Shown here piece by piece: positions 9,857 to 22,600 of a stretch of 64,000 nucleotides of DNA. The notes under the pieces are model-generated. The model was given only the letters and a program-made list of their open reading frames with translations, was not told the DNA's origin and did no database searches. The stretch lies in NCBI GenBank assembly GCA_001695595.3, contig MBPM02000004.1, forward strand, positions 1,860,001 through 1,924,000, read 5' to 3'. Origin of the DNA: Plasmopara viticola (Eukaryota > Oomycota > Peronosporomycetes > Peronosporales > Peronosporaceae). Numbering within the stretch: position 1 is the stretch's first letter; each line of letters opens with the position of its first letter. The position numbers were made by a program, and so were the translations under genes.

Positions 9857-12528
9857 CCACTTGATACTTTTATGTAGCGAGAAAATGATGGATTTATTTA
9901 GAGAAAATAAAAAGAATAGATAAATATTTTTCATGTGCAAGTGCGAGGCGTTTGATTAGTGAGCTGATGCTTTGGCTCATTTCAGGCGGGCAACGCCGTG
10001 TAAAGTATGCTTTTGCACACGTTTGCCCATTCGTGTGCTCCCGCATTGAGCCTCAATCTACCAGAGCTACTATCTAATGCTCATCTGACATTGCTGCGAA
10101 CACCATGCCCGTTTTGACCTCTCTAAACCAGAGCAGGTGCTTCTCCTCTCTCCTTACTCCGAAGGCTTTCGCGCTTGAGAACTAGCTTGAGCATTCTCGT
10201 GCGGTACGATCTCGTTGTCCTTCTTGCTCTTACACTGACGCTCTACAAAGCGTACCGTCATCTATATACCGCCATAGGTACCTTAAATTACCTAAATTCG
10301 ACAAATCGCCACCTAATTATGCGTACCGTTTACAGTCACAAGCTGTCAGGGTAGTTTTTTTTCAGAAGCAACGAGTTGCTGGCTGGGACGGCGGACAACG
10401 CCCTCTTCGCGTATGTGGCAAGTGCCGTTACTATCAAATGTAATGCGCTTAGGTGCGGCCCGAACGAAGGCGTTTAACTTTTTTAAAGAGGCTGTGAAAG
10501 TGGCAATGAGGGCCATGTTTAACTTCCAGGCAGCACGGGTAGATAAGGCTCGCAGAGATGGCCCTGAAACTTCGAGGATTCAGCTATGAGGAGGAGAAAG
10601 GAGATCTGCGAGCTGCAACACAGCGTATGTGATGATATTCGCCATTTGGGGCGGGCACCGAAAGCGCACCAAGGTTCAGGGAACCAAAACTTTTTAGACC
10701 GGTAATCGTCTGGAATGTTGTAGAATTACGGCTTCACCCACTAAGTGTAAGGCGACCTGTCGGGCAGGAAGTGTGTTGTATCGGGCCTCAGAGAGAAAAA
10801 GAAAGTCACTAAGGATAAGCCCTGACGAGCTATGTGCTCTATAACACTATTCGCCTAGTTTGCTAGTGCGCCAAGAGTGTGTTTTGTTAACTATTGCCTC
10901 ACCATGTGAGTGTGAAATAGCCACTGTTCGCTTAGTGGTACTGTACCTAGGATCTCCAGAATCTTGTTTCGAAGGATCGCGATTTTGTAAGAGCTAGGAT
11001 CTCTTGCGTCTTGGCCGTTTATACCTATGGCGTGACTGGAGCGCCACAAAGTCAGAATTGACTGTCTTGGGTGCCAACAGCTTTGCGCCTAGCCAGGATT
11101 CGATGAGTCTAAACCCACCTCTGCTAGAAAACAAGAGCGTTTTAAATGCGGACAGTAGACCGCTAGGCCGATTTGACCAATGTGTTGGACACTTGAATGG
11201 TTCCTGATGGTGTCGAGATTGCACGTTCAAACGTGGTACGCACTGAGCGACGCTGGTTGGAATTAGCTTTTGCTGCATCGTGGTGAAGATAAAGAAAGTA
11301 CTTATAATTTTTGATTCCATTGTTTTGATAAAGAGAGCACAATCATGAACCATTTGTGCACGTTTCAGCGCATCCACAAGGACGACGATGGACGGAAGAG
11401 CAAAATGCAGCAGTTTTGACTCAGGGACGCGCTTTCCCAGGGGTGCGTGAAAAGCAAAGAAAGGGTGAGTGAAAATTAAAGTGTCCCATTCTTCTGATAA
11501 AGAATGGCATCTTTCGCCTCCTCTAAGGATTGGTAAGAAAGTGCAGGAGGGGGTTCATTGTGGGTGCTTAGTAGGATATGGGTGCGTAGAAGGATGTGGG
11601 AGTAGAAAGTGAGAGTAGAAAATGAGTTTAGTAATGAGTTTAGACTAAGTGTGGCGCACTACAAAATGCTAAATCTGACCAATTGACCAACGAGTGAGTT
11701 AAAACCAAAGAAAGGGTAAGTAAAAATTAAAGTTTGCCCTTAATAAATAAACTGAAATTTTATGTAATTTCCTAACGAATATATTTATTTTATATATAAA
11801 ATAATAGAGCACCATATTTTAATAGATTATAATATCGACATGGCTGGCGTTAAGCCAATAACTGTTCGAGCGAGGAGTGGCACGAAAACCACTGAGCGCT
11901 GCTTGTAGGAGGCAGCGTTCGCTGCAAATCGGTATTGGTGCTTAGCTAAGGGAGGCCCCGTCATTACGCGTGGAATGGTACACAAGCCACTGAGCGGTGT
12001 TCGTCACACACATCACTCGCCACAGATCAGGGGTCCATTTTAATACTAGGCAGTATTACCCATAAAGCTTTAATGTTTTGGAAGTAAATGGATTGAAACT
12101 AAATTGTATACATAATTGTGCTGTGCGTATCAACAATTTATAAAGCCATAATGTGCGTAATCTTCGGAAAGCTTCACCCCAACGTTCATTTGCCGGTTGT
12201 GCGTATACCGGGCAATCGAGTAGACCTTAAATTCGTCTCTTTCACCAGAGAACCACTTAGATTCCAAAAGGACTGGCGACAGTTTTTTCTCACATTACCG
12301 TACAAATCCATTGTTTTTCTTTGAAGAAAGTGCATGACATATCATAATAAGAATATATACGTGTAAGCTTCAGAGTGTTGAATATTCTAAAAATTCGAAA
12401 GTTCGTTAGGATATTTGTTTAGGGCTGAAAGAGAGCACTACATTGTAGTCAGTAGTATCAAAAAGTATGATATTCGTCAAAAGGATTAAAAAGAGCAAAT
12501 GTAGTACATGTATTCATGTGTTATGTAT
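9857..12528. other. Region between the two convergent ABC transporters
   Basis: This is the shared downstream flank of both transporters. An AT-rich stretch with AATAAA-like words follows the plus-strand stop at about 9900. A short ATG-led frame of 48 residues lies at 10443-10589 (it includes KAFNFFKEAVKVAMRAMFNF) with no recognisable family, so I do not call it a gene. A direct repeat pair and a G-rich irregular repeat occupy 11451-11740. Nothing else is convincing. Confidence 0.4.
11451..11740. repeat. Direct repeat pair flanking a G-rich irregular repeat
   Basis: A unit of about 32 bp at 11451-11482 recurs at 11701-11733 in the same orientation with a few mismatches; the shared core is CAAAGAAAGGGT followed by AAAATTAAAGT. 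Between them, 11550-11640 holds irregular repeats of words such as GTGGGTG, ATATGGGTGCGTAG, GTAGAAA and ATGAGTTTAG. It could be the ends of a small degenerate element or simple minisatellite growth. No coding potential is seen. Confidence 0.5.
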
Positions 12529-15500
12529 CTATTTCTTTTGATGATTTACAAAGCGCAGCGCACACAGCCCGAACAGTAGAAATAACACGATGAAGGCAAA
12601 GACGATGCCGAAGTTCATCCAGATTTCACTGTGTTTCATCAGGAACACTTCTTCCACGTATTCCTTTACCGTCAGGTCGGATCGGAGGGATGGTGGCAAG
12701 CCAGTAATGACTTGGCAACCGACTTCCGAACCATCTCCATCACTTGGGCAATCCCCGAAAACTAAAGACGTGACTAATGCCAACGAGTACTTGTGCGGTG
12801 TAATGTGGTAAAGCCATTTGTATCCTGTCGGAATTGAATTTCCAGGAGGGTTGTAGCCAGTAAAGAGGAAGAAAATCAATTGAAGCAGCACACCAAAGAC
12901 CGTCGCAACTTCAACTGTCGGCAGGAGATAAGACATCAATTGACCAAAGTACGCTTGCCACAGCACGAACATCGACAAGTGAACCCAATAGGCAAAGAAT
13001 GTTGCCACACCCGTGAAGCCAACCATGGGGTAAAAAGGAATCATGAATAACATCGTTTCGATGAAAACGTACGGAATCTCTACCACCGCCGCACCGAAGA
13101 AATACCACAGTGCGTTGTATGTTTGAGACGCGCGCTCACGGTAAAAGACAAGACGTTCTTCTGAGGCAACGGGCATGACACTGCTGAAAGCGATAAAGCC
13201 AATAAAAGTCGTTGTGCAGAAAAGCATACCCATGCCCGAGTTAATACCAGCGTATGAAGTGTACTCCGCACTGATGTATGCAATGCCGAACAAAAGCCCA
13301 AGTATGATGGCGAGACAGAATCGTGTCAAGTTGTAAGACGCCGTGCGCCAATACATTCGGAAAAAGCGCTGTAACAAAAATTTGGCCTGAGTCATCTCGG
13401 ACGCAGCTCGCTTGTCACTGTACGTCAATTCAGCAAAGTGAAGGGACGGAGTTGTTACACCTTGGCGACTTAAATTCGATTGCAAGATTTCAAAATTCTT
13501 GCTTTGCTGGAAAGCTCTTACGAAGTCTGTCTTGTCGCCGTTGATGTTACCCACACCGGCACCGATCACCTCCAACATCCATGTCGCAGGATTGTAGCCC
13601 TCTTCCAATTTGGCCACACCGTCGATTGACTCGAAGTATGCAATCATTGCCCTTGCATTCTTGCCGAGTTCACCAGCAAATACCGTCTCACCACCACGCT
13701 TTAGCAACAGGAGACAGTCGAAAACGCTAAACACTTCGGTCGATGGCTGATGGATTGTGCATATGACCGTGCGGCCCGTATTTGCCACATTACGCACACC
13801 GTCCATAATGAGTTTTGCCGAGCGTGCGTCCAAGCCGCTAGTTGGTTCGTCAAGGAACAACACACTTGGTTGAGCCGCCAGCTCAACACCAATAGTTAAT
13901 CGCTTCATCTGCTCTACCGAGCTTCCACGAATGATCTGGTCAGCGATCGGGTGCAAGTCCAAGATTTCAAGGCATTCGTTTACCGAGTCGTACTTTTTAC
14001 TATCAGGCACGTTGGCTCCTTGGCGTAGGAACGCACTGAATGTAAGCGCCTCACGAATGGTAGCCGATTCGGAGTGAATGTCCATCTGCTCGCAATAACC
14101 TGTGGATCGACGAATCGCGAGGTCGGTTGCGGGGTATCCGTTAAGCAGAATTTGGCCCTTGATTTTACCTCCAGTTTTGCGTCCAGCAATGACATCCATG
14201 AGGGTGGTTTTGCCAGCACCCGACGATCCCATAAGTGCTGTAATAGTACCCGGCAAAGCGTATCCGCTTATGCCTTTAAGTAGATCGATTGTCTCCTTGG
14301 GATTCAATGGGTCAGGAACAGTGTACCAAAGGTCCTTAAAAGCAAGAGTGATTGGAACAAATTGCCTCTCTACACTGGAATTGACCGCGACCACAGCTTC
14401 ATCTTCACTTGGCAAATTTCGCGGCGTGCGAGACAGTGCGTAGTTGTCCGACATCTCATCCTTATCTTCACTATTCAGTGTCACGTTCTCTGGGCTCTCG
14501 TAGCGGCAATACTCCAGGACAACGAAAGACATGAACATGAAGAAAACATAACAAACGCCCATAAAGACTATGGCATACCACAGCCAAAACTTTTCGGTCG
14601 GAACCTCGAAGGTTGATAGAGAGTAGTCACCCATAGTCATGTTATACTGGGCGCAATAATCGACATCCTCGTACACACATGTGTCAAAGCTGGATTCGGT
14701 GTACTGGTTCACAGAAAGTGCTCGGATGCTCCACGCCAAGGGATTAATCCAGTAGATCCAGATAAGATAGTCGGGAATCTGATCCTTGGTGATGACAAAG
14801 CCAGCAAAGAGGATAAAGAACAAAATAGAAACCAGCGATATTGGATTGGCAACGTTGAGATCGGGTGACGCGCACGCCAGGAAAAAGAACCACGCTGTCA
14901 TCGCTAGATTTACCATGAAAAGCATCAACTCAAACAGTAGATAAGCTCCCACAGTAGACACGAATCCACACATCCAGTACAGAATGGTCCCAAAGACCAG
15001 AGCCTCAGCAAATCCCAATGGAATTTGGCTGACTGAATTAGCCAGCACAAATGACGACGTACGGAAAAAGTTGGAACGGCGCTGCTTGTAAAAGACATCG
15101 CGGGCTGCGATGAAGGATGGAATTTGCGATTGTTGCCCTAGCGACACGAAAAGGACTCCGTTGAAAATGATGCCCAAGACAAGCTGCGCATCGGTCTCAT
15201 CGAATTGGTAATACACACTTGCGTAGAGCAAGCCCATGACGATTGTCATGACCGAACGACCGATGAGATACGCGGAATCACGCAGCGTCAAGGTGGCCTG
15301 ACGACGCATGACACCGATGGTACTGTTCCAAAAGTTGAGATGGAATTCAGGAATTGGATCGATGTACTTAACCCTGTCTTCGATCAAAGTTGGCGACACT
15401 GGACTAAGAAGTTCATCCATCATACGTCTGTATATTTGTGAGCGACTGAAGGCATCCGCGTATTCATTGGCTGTTTGAGGGATGCTGCTGAACGGGATCG

Positions 15501-16611
15501 AATCGACTTTGTACTGAGACTGCTTGTCAGTGCCCAAGTCCAAGAGAAAATCCGCGACGTCGCGACGCGGAGGGCATTTAAAGCCCAAATTTTCAAAGTA
15601 AGTCAGTGCCTCAGCTTGTGGACCATGATACATAAAGTAGCCGTCGTTCATAATCACGACGTCATCGAACAATTCAAACACCTCGGGGGACGGCTGCAAC
15701 AACGAGATGACGATGGTTTTGCGGAACCTCTTGGCGATACTGCGCATTGTTGTGATAATATCAAAGGTAGCAGCACTGTCGAGACCCGTGCTGATCTCGT
15801 CCATCATCATAATGTACTTGTTGCCGAACTCCATCTCGCCTGTGGTCACACGCTTTCGTTCCCCCCCTGACACACCGCGGATCATGGCATCACCGACAAT
15901 GGTGTTCTGGCACTTTTCAAGTCCGAGCTGCTGGATGACAATGTCCGGATAGTGCTTGAACATGGCCCTGACCGCCTCAAGTGCAGCTTGATTCTCTTCA
16001 GGTGTACCATTTGTGCAATGCTGTGCGTCGCGCTCCGCGAAGCCTCCGCCACAACAGGCGTGTGCGAACTCTAGTGTCTCCTTGACGGTCAAGGCCGGGT
16101 AGTGCTTGTCTCGTTGTGTGACATAGGAGACAAATTGTGGTATGCGACGACTCACTTCGCTGGCTGGCGCGCCGTTGTACGTCACTTCTCCCTCTATCGT
16201 CACATTCTTTTGGCTTGGGAACCTGCCACTCAGCAGCTTCATCAATGAAGACTTGCCAGATCCGGGCTGGCCGAGCACAAGAGTGATGGTCCCTGGCTTA
16301 AAGACACCGTTAATGTCCTTGAGGACCTGCTTCTTGACTGTACGTTTTGTGGCGGCCAAGCCTCGAATACTCTTCAGCAGCTCATTCGTGAGTGTGGGGA
16401 GCTCGACCTTGACATTCTCCTCATCTTTGACAATGATATCGGCCGTAATGGACACGTTCTTAAAGCGCACTTCCATCTGGGGGAGTGGTTTGCCGAGAGA
16501 CTTTTCCATAAGGGACGCAACGTGCTCGTGCAAAGCTTGCGGTCCCTGTGCCATGAGCGCCTTGGCGTTATGATACTCAATAGTGCCCTTGCCCATTGGA
16601 GTCGATGACAT
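12529..16611 (-). CDS. Full-size PDR-type ABCG transporter (pleiotropic drug resistance), copy 2
   Basis: A single-exon, 1360-residue paralogue of the transporter at 5762-9856, on the opposite strand so that the two genes converge. The order is again NBD1, TMD1, NBD2, TMD2. NBD1 has Walker A GQPGSGKS (115-122), signature VSGGE (247-251) and Walker B MMMDEIS; NBD2 has Walker A GSSGAGKT (795-802), the diverged signature SSVEQMKRLTIG and Walker B VLFLDEPTS. The two proteins are close throughout and almost identical around NBD2, and they differ most in the linker after TMD1 and in the soluble loop of TMD2. The ATG start is well defined (MSSTPMGKGTIEYHNAK). The role is expected to be ATP-driven export at the plasma membrane; the substrate is unknown. 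The broken remnant at 2.92-4.08 kb is closer to this copy. Confidence 0.96.
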   Translation of the reverse strand: MSSTPMGKGTIEYHNAKALMAQGPQALHEHVASLMEKSLGKPLPQMEVRFKNVSITADIIVKDEENVKVELPTLTNELLKSIRGLAATKRTVKKQVLKDINGVFKPGTITLVLGQPGSGKSSLMKLLSGRFPSQKNVTIEGEVTYNGAPASEVSRRIPQFVSYVTQRDKHYPALTVKETLEFAHACCGGGFAERDAQHCTNGTPEENQAALEAVRAMFKHYPDIVIQQLGLEKCQNTIVGDAMIRGVSGGERKRVTTGEMEFGNKYIMMMDEISTGLDSAATFDIITTMRSIAKRFRKTIVISLLQPSPEVFELFDDVVIMNDGYFMYHGPQAEALTYFENLGFKCPPRRDVADFLLDLGTDKQSQYKVDSIPFSSIPQTANEYADAFSRSQIYRRMMDELLSPVSPTLIEDRVKYIDPIPEFHLNFWNSTIGVMRRQATLTLRDSAYLIGRSVMTIVMGLLYASVYYQFDETDAQLVLGIIFNGVLFVSLGQQSQIPSFIAARDVFYKQRRSNFFRTSSFVLANSVSQIPLGFAEALVFGTILYWMCGFVSTVGAYLLFELMLFMVNLAMTAWFFFLACASPDLNVANPISLVSILFFILFAGFVITKDQIPDYLIWIYWINPLAWSIRALSVNQYTESSFDTCVYEDVDYCAQYNMTMGDYSLSTFEVPTEKFWLWYAIVFMGVCYVFFMFMSFVVLEYCRYESPENVTLNSEDKDEMSDNYALSRTPRNLPSEDEAVVAVNSSVERQFVPITLAFKDLWYTVPDPLNPKETIDLLKGISGYALPGTITALMGSSGAGKTTLMDVIAGRKTGGKIKGQILLNGYPATDLAIRRSTGYCEQMDIHSESATIREALTFSAFLRQGANVPDSKKYDSVNECLEILDLHPIADQIIRGSSVEQMKRLTIGVELAAQPSVLFLDEPTSGLDARSAKLIMDGVRNVANTGRTVICTIHQPSTEVFSVFDCLLLLKRGGETVFAGELGKNARAMIAYFESIDGVAKLEEGYNPATWMLEVIGAGVGNINGDKTDFVRAFQQSKNFEILQSNLSRQGVTTPSLHFAELTYSDKRAASEMTQAKFLLQRFFRMYWRTASYNLTRFCLAIILGLLFGIAYISAEYTSYAGINSGMGMLFCTTTFIGFIAFSSVMPVASEERLVFYRERASQTYNALWYFFGAAVVEIPYVFIETMLFMIPFYPMVGFTGVATFFAYWVHLSMFVLWQAYFGQLMSYLLPTVEVATVFGVLLQLIFFLFTGYNPPGNSIPTGYKWLYHITPHKYSLALVTSLVFGDCPSDGDGSEVGCQVITGLPPSLRSDLTVKEYVEEVFLMKHSEIWMNFGIVFAFIVLFLLFGLCALRFVNHQKK

Positions 16612-18068
16612 TTGGTGGTAATTGGACTCCGTGAGCTGAGTGTTGGTCGAATGGATTACGTTGGTTGTCGCTGTGGGGAAGTCGATCGAATAATGAGCTT
16701 ACTTGTCGATGCGGAATTACGCTCAAGAGTACTCGATCACGCCCGGCGTAATCCATGATTATGGACGTAACTTGTTGCGTACTAATTAGATTTACTCTAT
16801 TAACCCTCTACCGTAAACACCATGATGCTATTGGTGGGTATCTTGTCTGATCGCAATATGGAGTGGATTGGTGCATAAAACCGAGCTATCGTGTTCAAAG
16901 TCTGGCTTTCCGGTAAAAAGGCCGACCGGTAGTTGGCATACTAAGGTACTCCGAAAAAAAATGATAAGGGAGCAATTGCAGAATTAGGACCAACACACAG
17001 ATATTTTATTAAATAATCAATCTTTAATGTGGCATACCTTGAGACCTAGTCGTCCGCAAGACCGTACATCGTTCTGTACGTTCGGTGTCGTGTGACCTTG
17101 GTAGCGCTTCGTAGCCAGTCCTACGCCTAATCGAGATGTTTAAACACTCCATAGGTTCGCGCAACCTTCTCACATCTGTCGGACGCACTTTGCGCTGCTT
17201 AAACATATGCTGGCTATTATCAGTCTGGGAAGGCAGCTGAATTTGCAGCCTTCGCGAAAGCTTAGAGGCATCACGGCGCTCGAGTTTGATAAGAAAAGTT
17301 TATGCTTTAGGGGTCAGACAGCAAAGATTTAAGTAAAGTGACTATTGTGAGGTCCATATTTGTGAAGCAACCTCATAATAACTTCTTAACCTTTTCTTCT
17401 AAATTAAGTTGGAACTAAAGTCACCTTGATCACAATGTGCGTGGCGTTCGCACCCTCTTACCTTAGAGGTCAATCTAAAAGCTGGGCATACCCCCGTGAA
17501 ATACTTTACCTGAGTGTTTCGTGGCCTTAGTAGACATGAAAGCGCACTTTAGAGCATTGTTCTTTACGGTAGACCAGTAATTTATCAGCACTCAAGCTTA
17601 CTTGCCGGCAAGCAAGGTAGGCGCAAGCTTAATATATATATTCATAAATTGGTGGAGTCGACGGCCTATATTACTGTTGCGCCACTCTCTGATTAAGTTG
17701 AGGTAACTGCATAAATGGACGGCCTAAGGTTAGGCTTGCCTCGTACTCAACATCTCAAGCGCAGCCAGAGACAATGTAAGAGGACATTTACACTGCTCTT
17801 TAAGAAGAATACAGCCACAGATTTGGTTGCTTGGCACTCCGATGTGCCGTTGATTTCTCGGTCTACGGAACCCTAAGAGGTGGTGTCCGTGGGCCGGCTG
17901 ACTTAAGTACCTCTCTTATAAGTTTGGGAGTTGCCGAGCAAAGCACATATTCCTGCTTTACCGCAGCAAACGAGAGCACATATTCCGTATCGACCCCGAA
18001 GATTAGACTCTCGTCTTTCACAAGGTCGCTGGTAAAAGGCGCACACTCAGAGCAAGGTGAATTCTGAT

Positions 18069-18098
18069 CTCCAGTGGGGGCGAGGCGCCTCACTGGAG
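18069..18098. repeat. Short inverted repeat (hairpin)
   Basis: CTCCAGTG (18069-18076) is exactly complementary to CACTGGAG (18091-18098), and an inner GGCG/CGCC pair extends the stem, leaving a 3-base loop and a few unpaired bases. No gene ends next to it, so its role is unknown. Confidence 0.6.
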
Positions 18099-19564
18099 AA
18101 AAATGAGGTCTTATGATAAGTTTGTGGATAGTTTACACTTTAGAAAGTTATACTTTAGAAGCTTGAAGACTTGTTTTAAAAGGAGGATGCATCTGCGGTG
18201 GACTGCTGGTTGTACACGTAAGCTAACAAGGTGATAAAACTCCTATGAGTTTTGATAGACTTTGCCAATCTAAGGGATCTTGCGTGCCTGTGAGCGCTTG
18301 TGGTCAGCCAATGTAGACTGATTGCTACTTAATGGAGAGCAACGAAAGCAAGTTGACTGGCTAATGGAACGTCCCTATTATTAAAATAGACTTGACTATG
18401 AAATCCAAGGACTTCGACTATACGGAGTCATTACTTGTCCTCTACAAACAAGTACGCCTGGACTCTTAGTATACAGTATCTAGAAAAGCACAAGCCCTGG
18501 TTCGATTGATGTCGCAGGTCCATCGGTGCAAGCCGTTCACCCTATGCAACGAGATTTTTGTGATTCATGTTCCCACCCCTGCTACGCTTACAGCTTCTTG
18601 GAAGTGAGCACACGCCCGACGTGAATATGAAATATTTAAATTCTCCACAGGAGTAGACGCAACGACGCCTAGAAACGTCTGCAAAGTGAAGTTAGGTGAT
18701 TTCATGTGTACGATGAGCTTCGTGAGAAGAAGTTTCATTATCCGCTTCACAGAAGTCATGGGAGCCGTTAGATTGACTCACGAGAGATTGCTCGAGGGTA
18801 GAATCAGAAGCAGTGGATAGTTTGTAAGTGAGCCACACATACTTGGCCACGTGGTGAGAAAAAAGCTTTAATGACCCCATACCTGCGCTCGAAATTTGCG
18901 TCTCAACGTTTAGCTTGGCGTTGTGCCAAATATAAGATACATCGGAGATGAGTTTCCCCCTAGTAAGGCAGGAAACTGTACGCGAAGGCTTCGAATGTTA
19001 ATTACTTCGCCGAAAGGATAAAATTTCCGATCTTAATATTTGAAGGTCAATTAAGTTTATAATTGCTTCTCCAGTATATGTGTGGTTGTATCGTTGCTGG
19101 AGGCAAGAGAAGATCGAAGAGCTGTTGGAGAAATTTTTTGGCTGAGGTCAGTATCTACCTAAAATATTTTGAAGGCGCAAACCATTGACAATCGTTTTCT
19201 TGAGCAAGCGGCTTACTTTCTTCTTACCGCTTCTATTCGTGTTCTTCAGCTCCTGTAGATCATGTACTTGATCCTGCTCGGCAAAGATTGCACGTGCTCT
19301 GCATTAATTTCCACGACCGGAGTCGCTAAGATCGTGGACCAGCCAGGAAGTTGCTCATCGAACACTTTTTAAGCCTCTAGTCGTGCGACTTTATTGCAGA
19401 GAGTTGTTTAGCTACATCCTAACAGATCTCGAAATTGCCATCAGGAACATGTCTTAGCATCAATTTAATATTATTCGGGAAATTCTGTAGGACACGCCGG
19501 CTTCCCACCGCATCAATTCTGATGTTTATTAGCTACCACTTAGCTTTACCATCAGAAGACGATC

Positions 19565-19600
19565 AAAAGTACAGCTTAAGCGGCGTCCGACAACTGATGG
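19565..19600 (+). pseudogene. Trace of a Ty3/Gypsy integrase
   Basis: The word ACTGATGGTCAAAAC fits the DGQ(T/N) motif found near the end of the integrase catalytic core of Ty3/Gypsy elements. It is preceded by AGCGGCGTCCGACA, which occurs identically at 61.6 kb. The reading frame is broken on both sides. Only this short piece can be recognised, so the call is tentative. Confidence 0.3.
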
Positions 19601-22600
19601 TCAAAACCCTTGCTTTGATTCTTTGTAGACTTTCTGCAAAGCTCGATGCTCCTTTCAGAGTGCTTGAAAGTCTTCGTGTTCGTTAATCTTCAAACGCAGA
19701 GTATAATCCAACGAGACCTGTACTGATCCTGGACTCACCACTTAGAGTTTGGCGATGACGATCAAATCCGGTCAGATCGGATTGGATAGAAGATTACTGA
19801 GCAAAAAGCTTTATTTAAACTGTAGGAGTTAAAAGACGATACCTCAATAGTCGTGAAATAACGAAGCTCAAGATCGGTGTCTGATTATTTTTGTATCCCG
19901 CACACAGACGATTGACCCAATAGAAGAGGCATAGTATCAAAAATTGATGGTTGGCAAGATCAGTTGCCTTTATTTATGAGTGGGAGTAGACTGAAACTTT
20001 GAATCTATGGTACCTCTACTAAATCAGCAGGGTACAGTCATTGTGACAAATCAGTGCAATCGATCTACACCAATCTCGCGGTAGATCAACAGACGAAATC
20101 ATGATAATAAACAGGTGATTCGATATTCTTCAATGACTTCGAATACTACAAGATAATGGAACACGATACGATCGGCTACGTCTTGTATCACTTGAGACCG
20201 ACCACCAAAATCAGTAGGATATAAGTGCTCGATCAGGTAAAGGGATGTTCCAGTCAAGCGTGACGATTAAGCGTTGCAAATTGCATGTATCCATAAAAAT
20301 TTGATTTGCGCTTGTACTTGAAAAAGGTCAACGAAATCTAGCCATTCCACAATTCGTGAGTAAGACAAATAGACTCTGTTAGCCGGCAGTCCGAGGTGCA
20401 GTGTGTAATCGGGGCCACAAAAGTTTTGTGAGAGCCAATTCACTATAGCGTGGGCGGACCGTTTAAGAAGGCGCTGCTTATGTGAGGGATCGCATCATTT
20501 TAATTTGGAGAAAATATGAACGATACATATGTGGTTTTCTCGGTCATGGTTTACAAGGACTGTACAAATAGACACTTGTAAGTATGTCCTCAATCGTCAT
20601 TACCAAGACTTTTCGTGATCAGATCTTGACCAAAAACGAGCTGTCAGGGGAACGAGTTAATATAGTTGCCACAACTTAATTGGATAGCAAGCACTTTTAA
20701 AAGCTGCGTCTTAGCCTATTCTATGTCTTTGTGTACCCGAAAAAGGTCGAGCACCTCAAGGAGCACACGTTCACAGATCGCTTTTGCTTGTGAGTTCTTG
20801 GACGCAATTTGATTTTATTACTAGCTATCATTTTTTGTAACTCTTCTACAGTACTTTACCATCGAGATCGCGAATGGCTTGGTCCAGTAGCTTACCTGCA
20901 ATGCCGCTGGCGATCAAAGCTTTCTGCCCAATAAACTTTTTAGGACGACACCTGGCTTATTTTCAGCGAAGCCGATCAGGTTTAATGAACAACGTCTTAA
21001 TATTTACAATCTTGCATGGCGGTAGAAGCTTGATACTCTGCCTGCTGTCGTGCATTCGTGCTCGCTTGCTCATGCCTGGAAATTAACACCTTGGAACTTG
21101 CGAGCCGATTAAGAAGCACACATCTTGACCTTATTAGCATAAATGTTGCGATGATTATTAACGTCACAAATCCTCTATTCTATATACTTCACGATTGGCT
21201 TAAAAAAAGGCACTTTTTGCCATTCAGCATTCTCGGCCTTTCTTTTTCTGGTACGATTACGAAGGTATAGTCGCACGGTGTCTCTGTACGCATCGAAAAG
21301 ACAGCAACATAACCACGATTGATTAGTCAACAAAAATGCGTAATAGGGTTTAATCAGCGTCGTACAAATTTACACTTCAACTAGTCAGGAAAAGCGACTT
21401 AGCGACATTGCTTAGGCGTCTTAGCTTTTGTCGAGCACGCTACACCGGTTTTTTGTCGGGCCATCAAATAAAGCTAAGTTTAATTAAAAAGATCCCTGAT
21501 CACGTGCTCACTGTCTTGTCTGTCTTGACCGCTCTACTCGCTTATGTTATTAAATGGACAATCGACGAGGCATTACTAACACAATTGTTTGTAAATCGTC
21601 ACCATCATTGTCTTCCACGTTTATGTATTCTTCAGCCTCTTGGGGGCGCCCAAAGTGTCGTGCGATCAAAGTTTTGTTTCTCCCTCTACTCGTCTTTTTA
21701 TTGTTTTTCTTATCGTGCCTTGCTTTTGTCCTTGGTATTGTCCCATCCCTGCTGCTTTCCTTGGCGCTCAAAACTCATGGTATAATTACGTAATTGTCAC
21801 CACGAATGAAAGCCAGCTTTGTGGCATGGCTTCAGGTATCGATAGGCACTATTGAGTGGGTCACGCATTTACTGCCGATCGATAAGTCGGCAAGTAGGCG
21901 TATAAGTTTCTCAAAACGTCGACTTTGTTGCTTCACGCTCTCGTCGTGGCGTTTTGGTCAATGATCACAACTTGATTATCATGCCTTCCTAAAAAATTGC
22001 TGGAAAACATCAGTGTTCAATCTCCATTTGCGTGCCTCACTTCATTTTGCTCACGAGCGCTTTGAGGCGCAGACTTCACATGAGCTAGTCCTTGGCACCT
22101 CGACGTTATAATATAATTCTTCATTTGGCCGTGTCTGGTCGTTCCAGAACAGTTTATGATTGTGTCATGCTCATCGTCGTCTTCGTAGGCGTGGACAATT
22201 ACGTGAATGTTTGTACCGCAGCTTGAAATGGATGAGGGGAACAATTGCGTGGATTATTGCATTGTTGTGAGCGCACACAGATGCACTTTGCTGTGCGATT
22301 CTTACTAATCTGATCTCTAAACCACCAGTTTATGAAAACATCGCATGTGTTCGCGTGCTTGTGTGCGTGTGAATTCTTCACGTGGTGATAATAACCTTCA
22401 ATAATCGTCTGCACTAAATGCCAGACACTTCACAATAAGCGGCAATACAAATTGCTGCAGAGGACGAGTTGTTCTTCGCATATGGCGCCGGAGCTTTCTC
22501 TATTTCTTTGCCTTGGAAAATTGACTCAATTGTCGTTGGGATGGGAATACTATAAACTTATATGCGAAGCTCAGCGAGTACTTCTGCATGAGCCTATTCT

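Noticed and set aside
21550..21790. Hydrophilic minus-strand frame with an acidic end
   Set aside because: Two overlapping frames both look partly coding, but no family is recognisable and there is no splice or start context.
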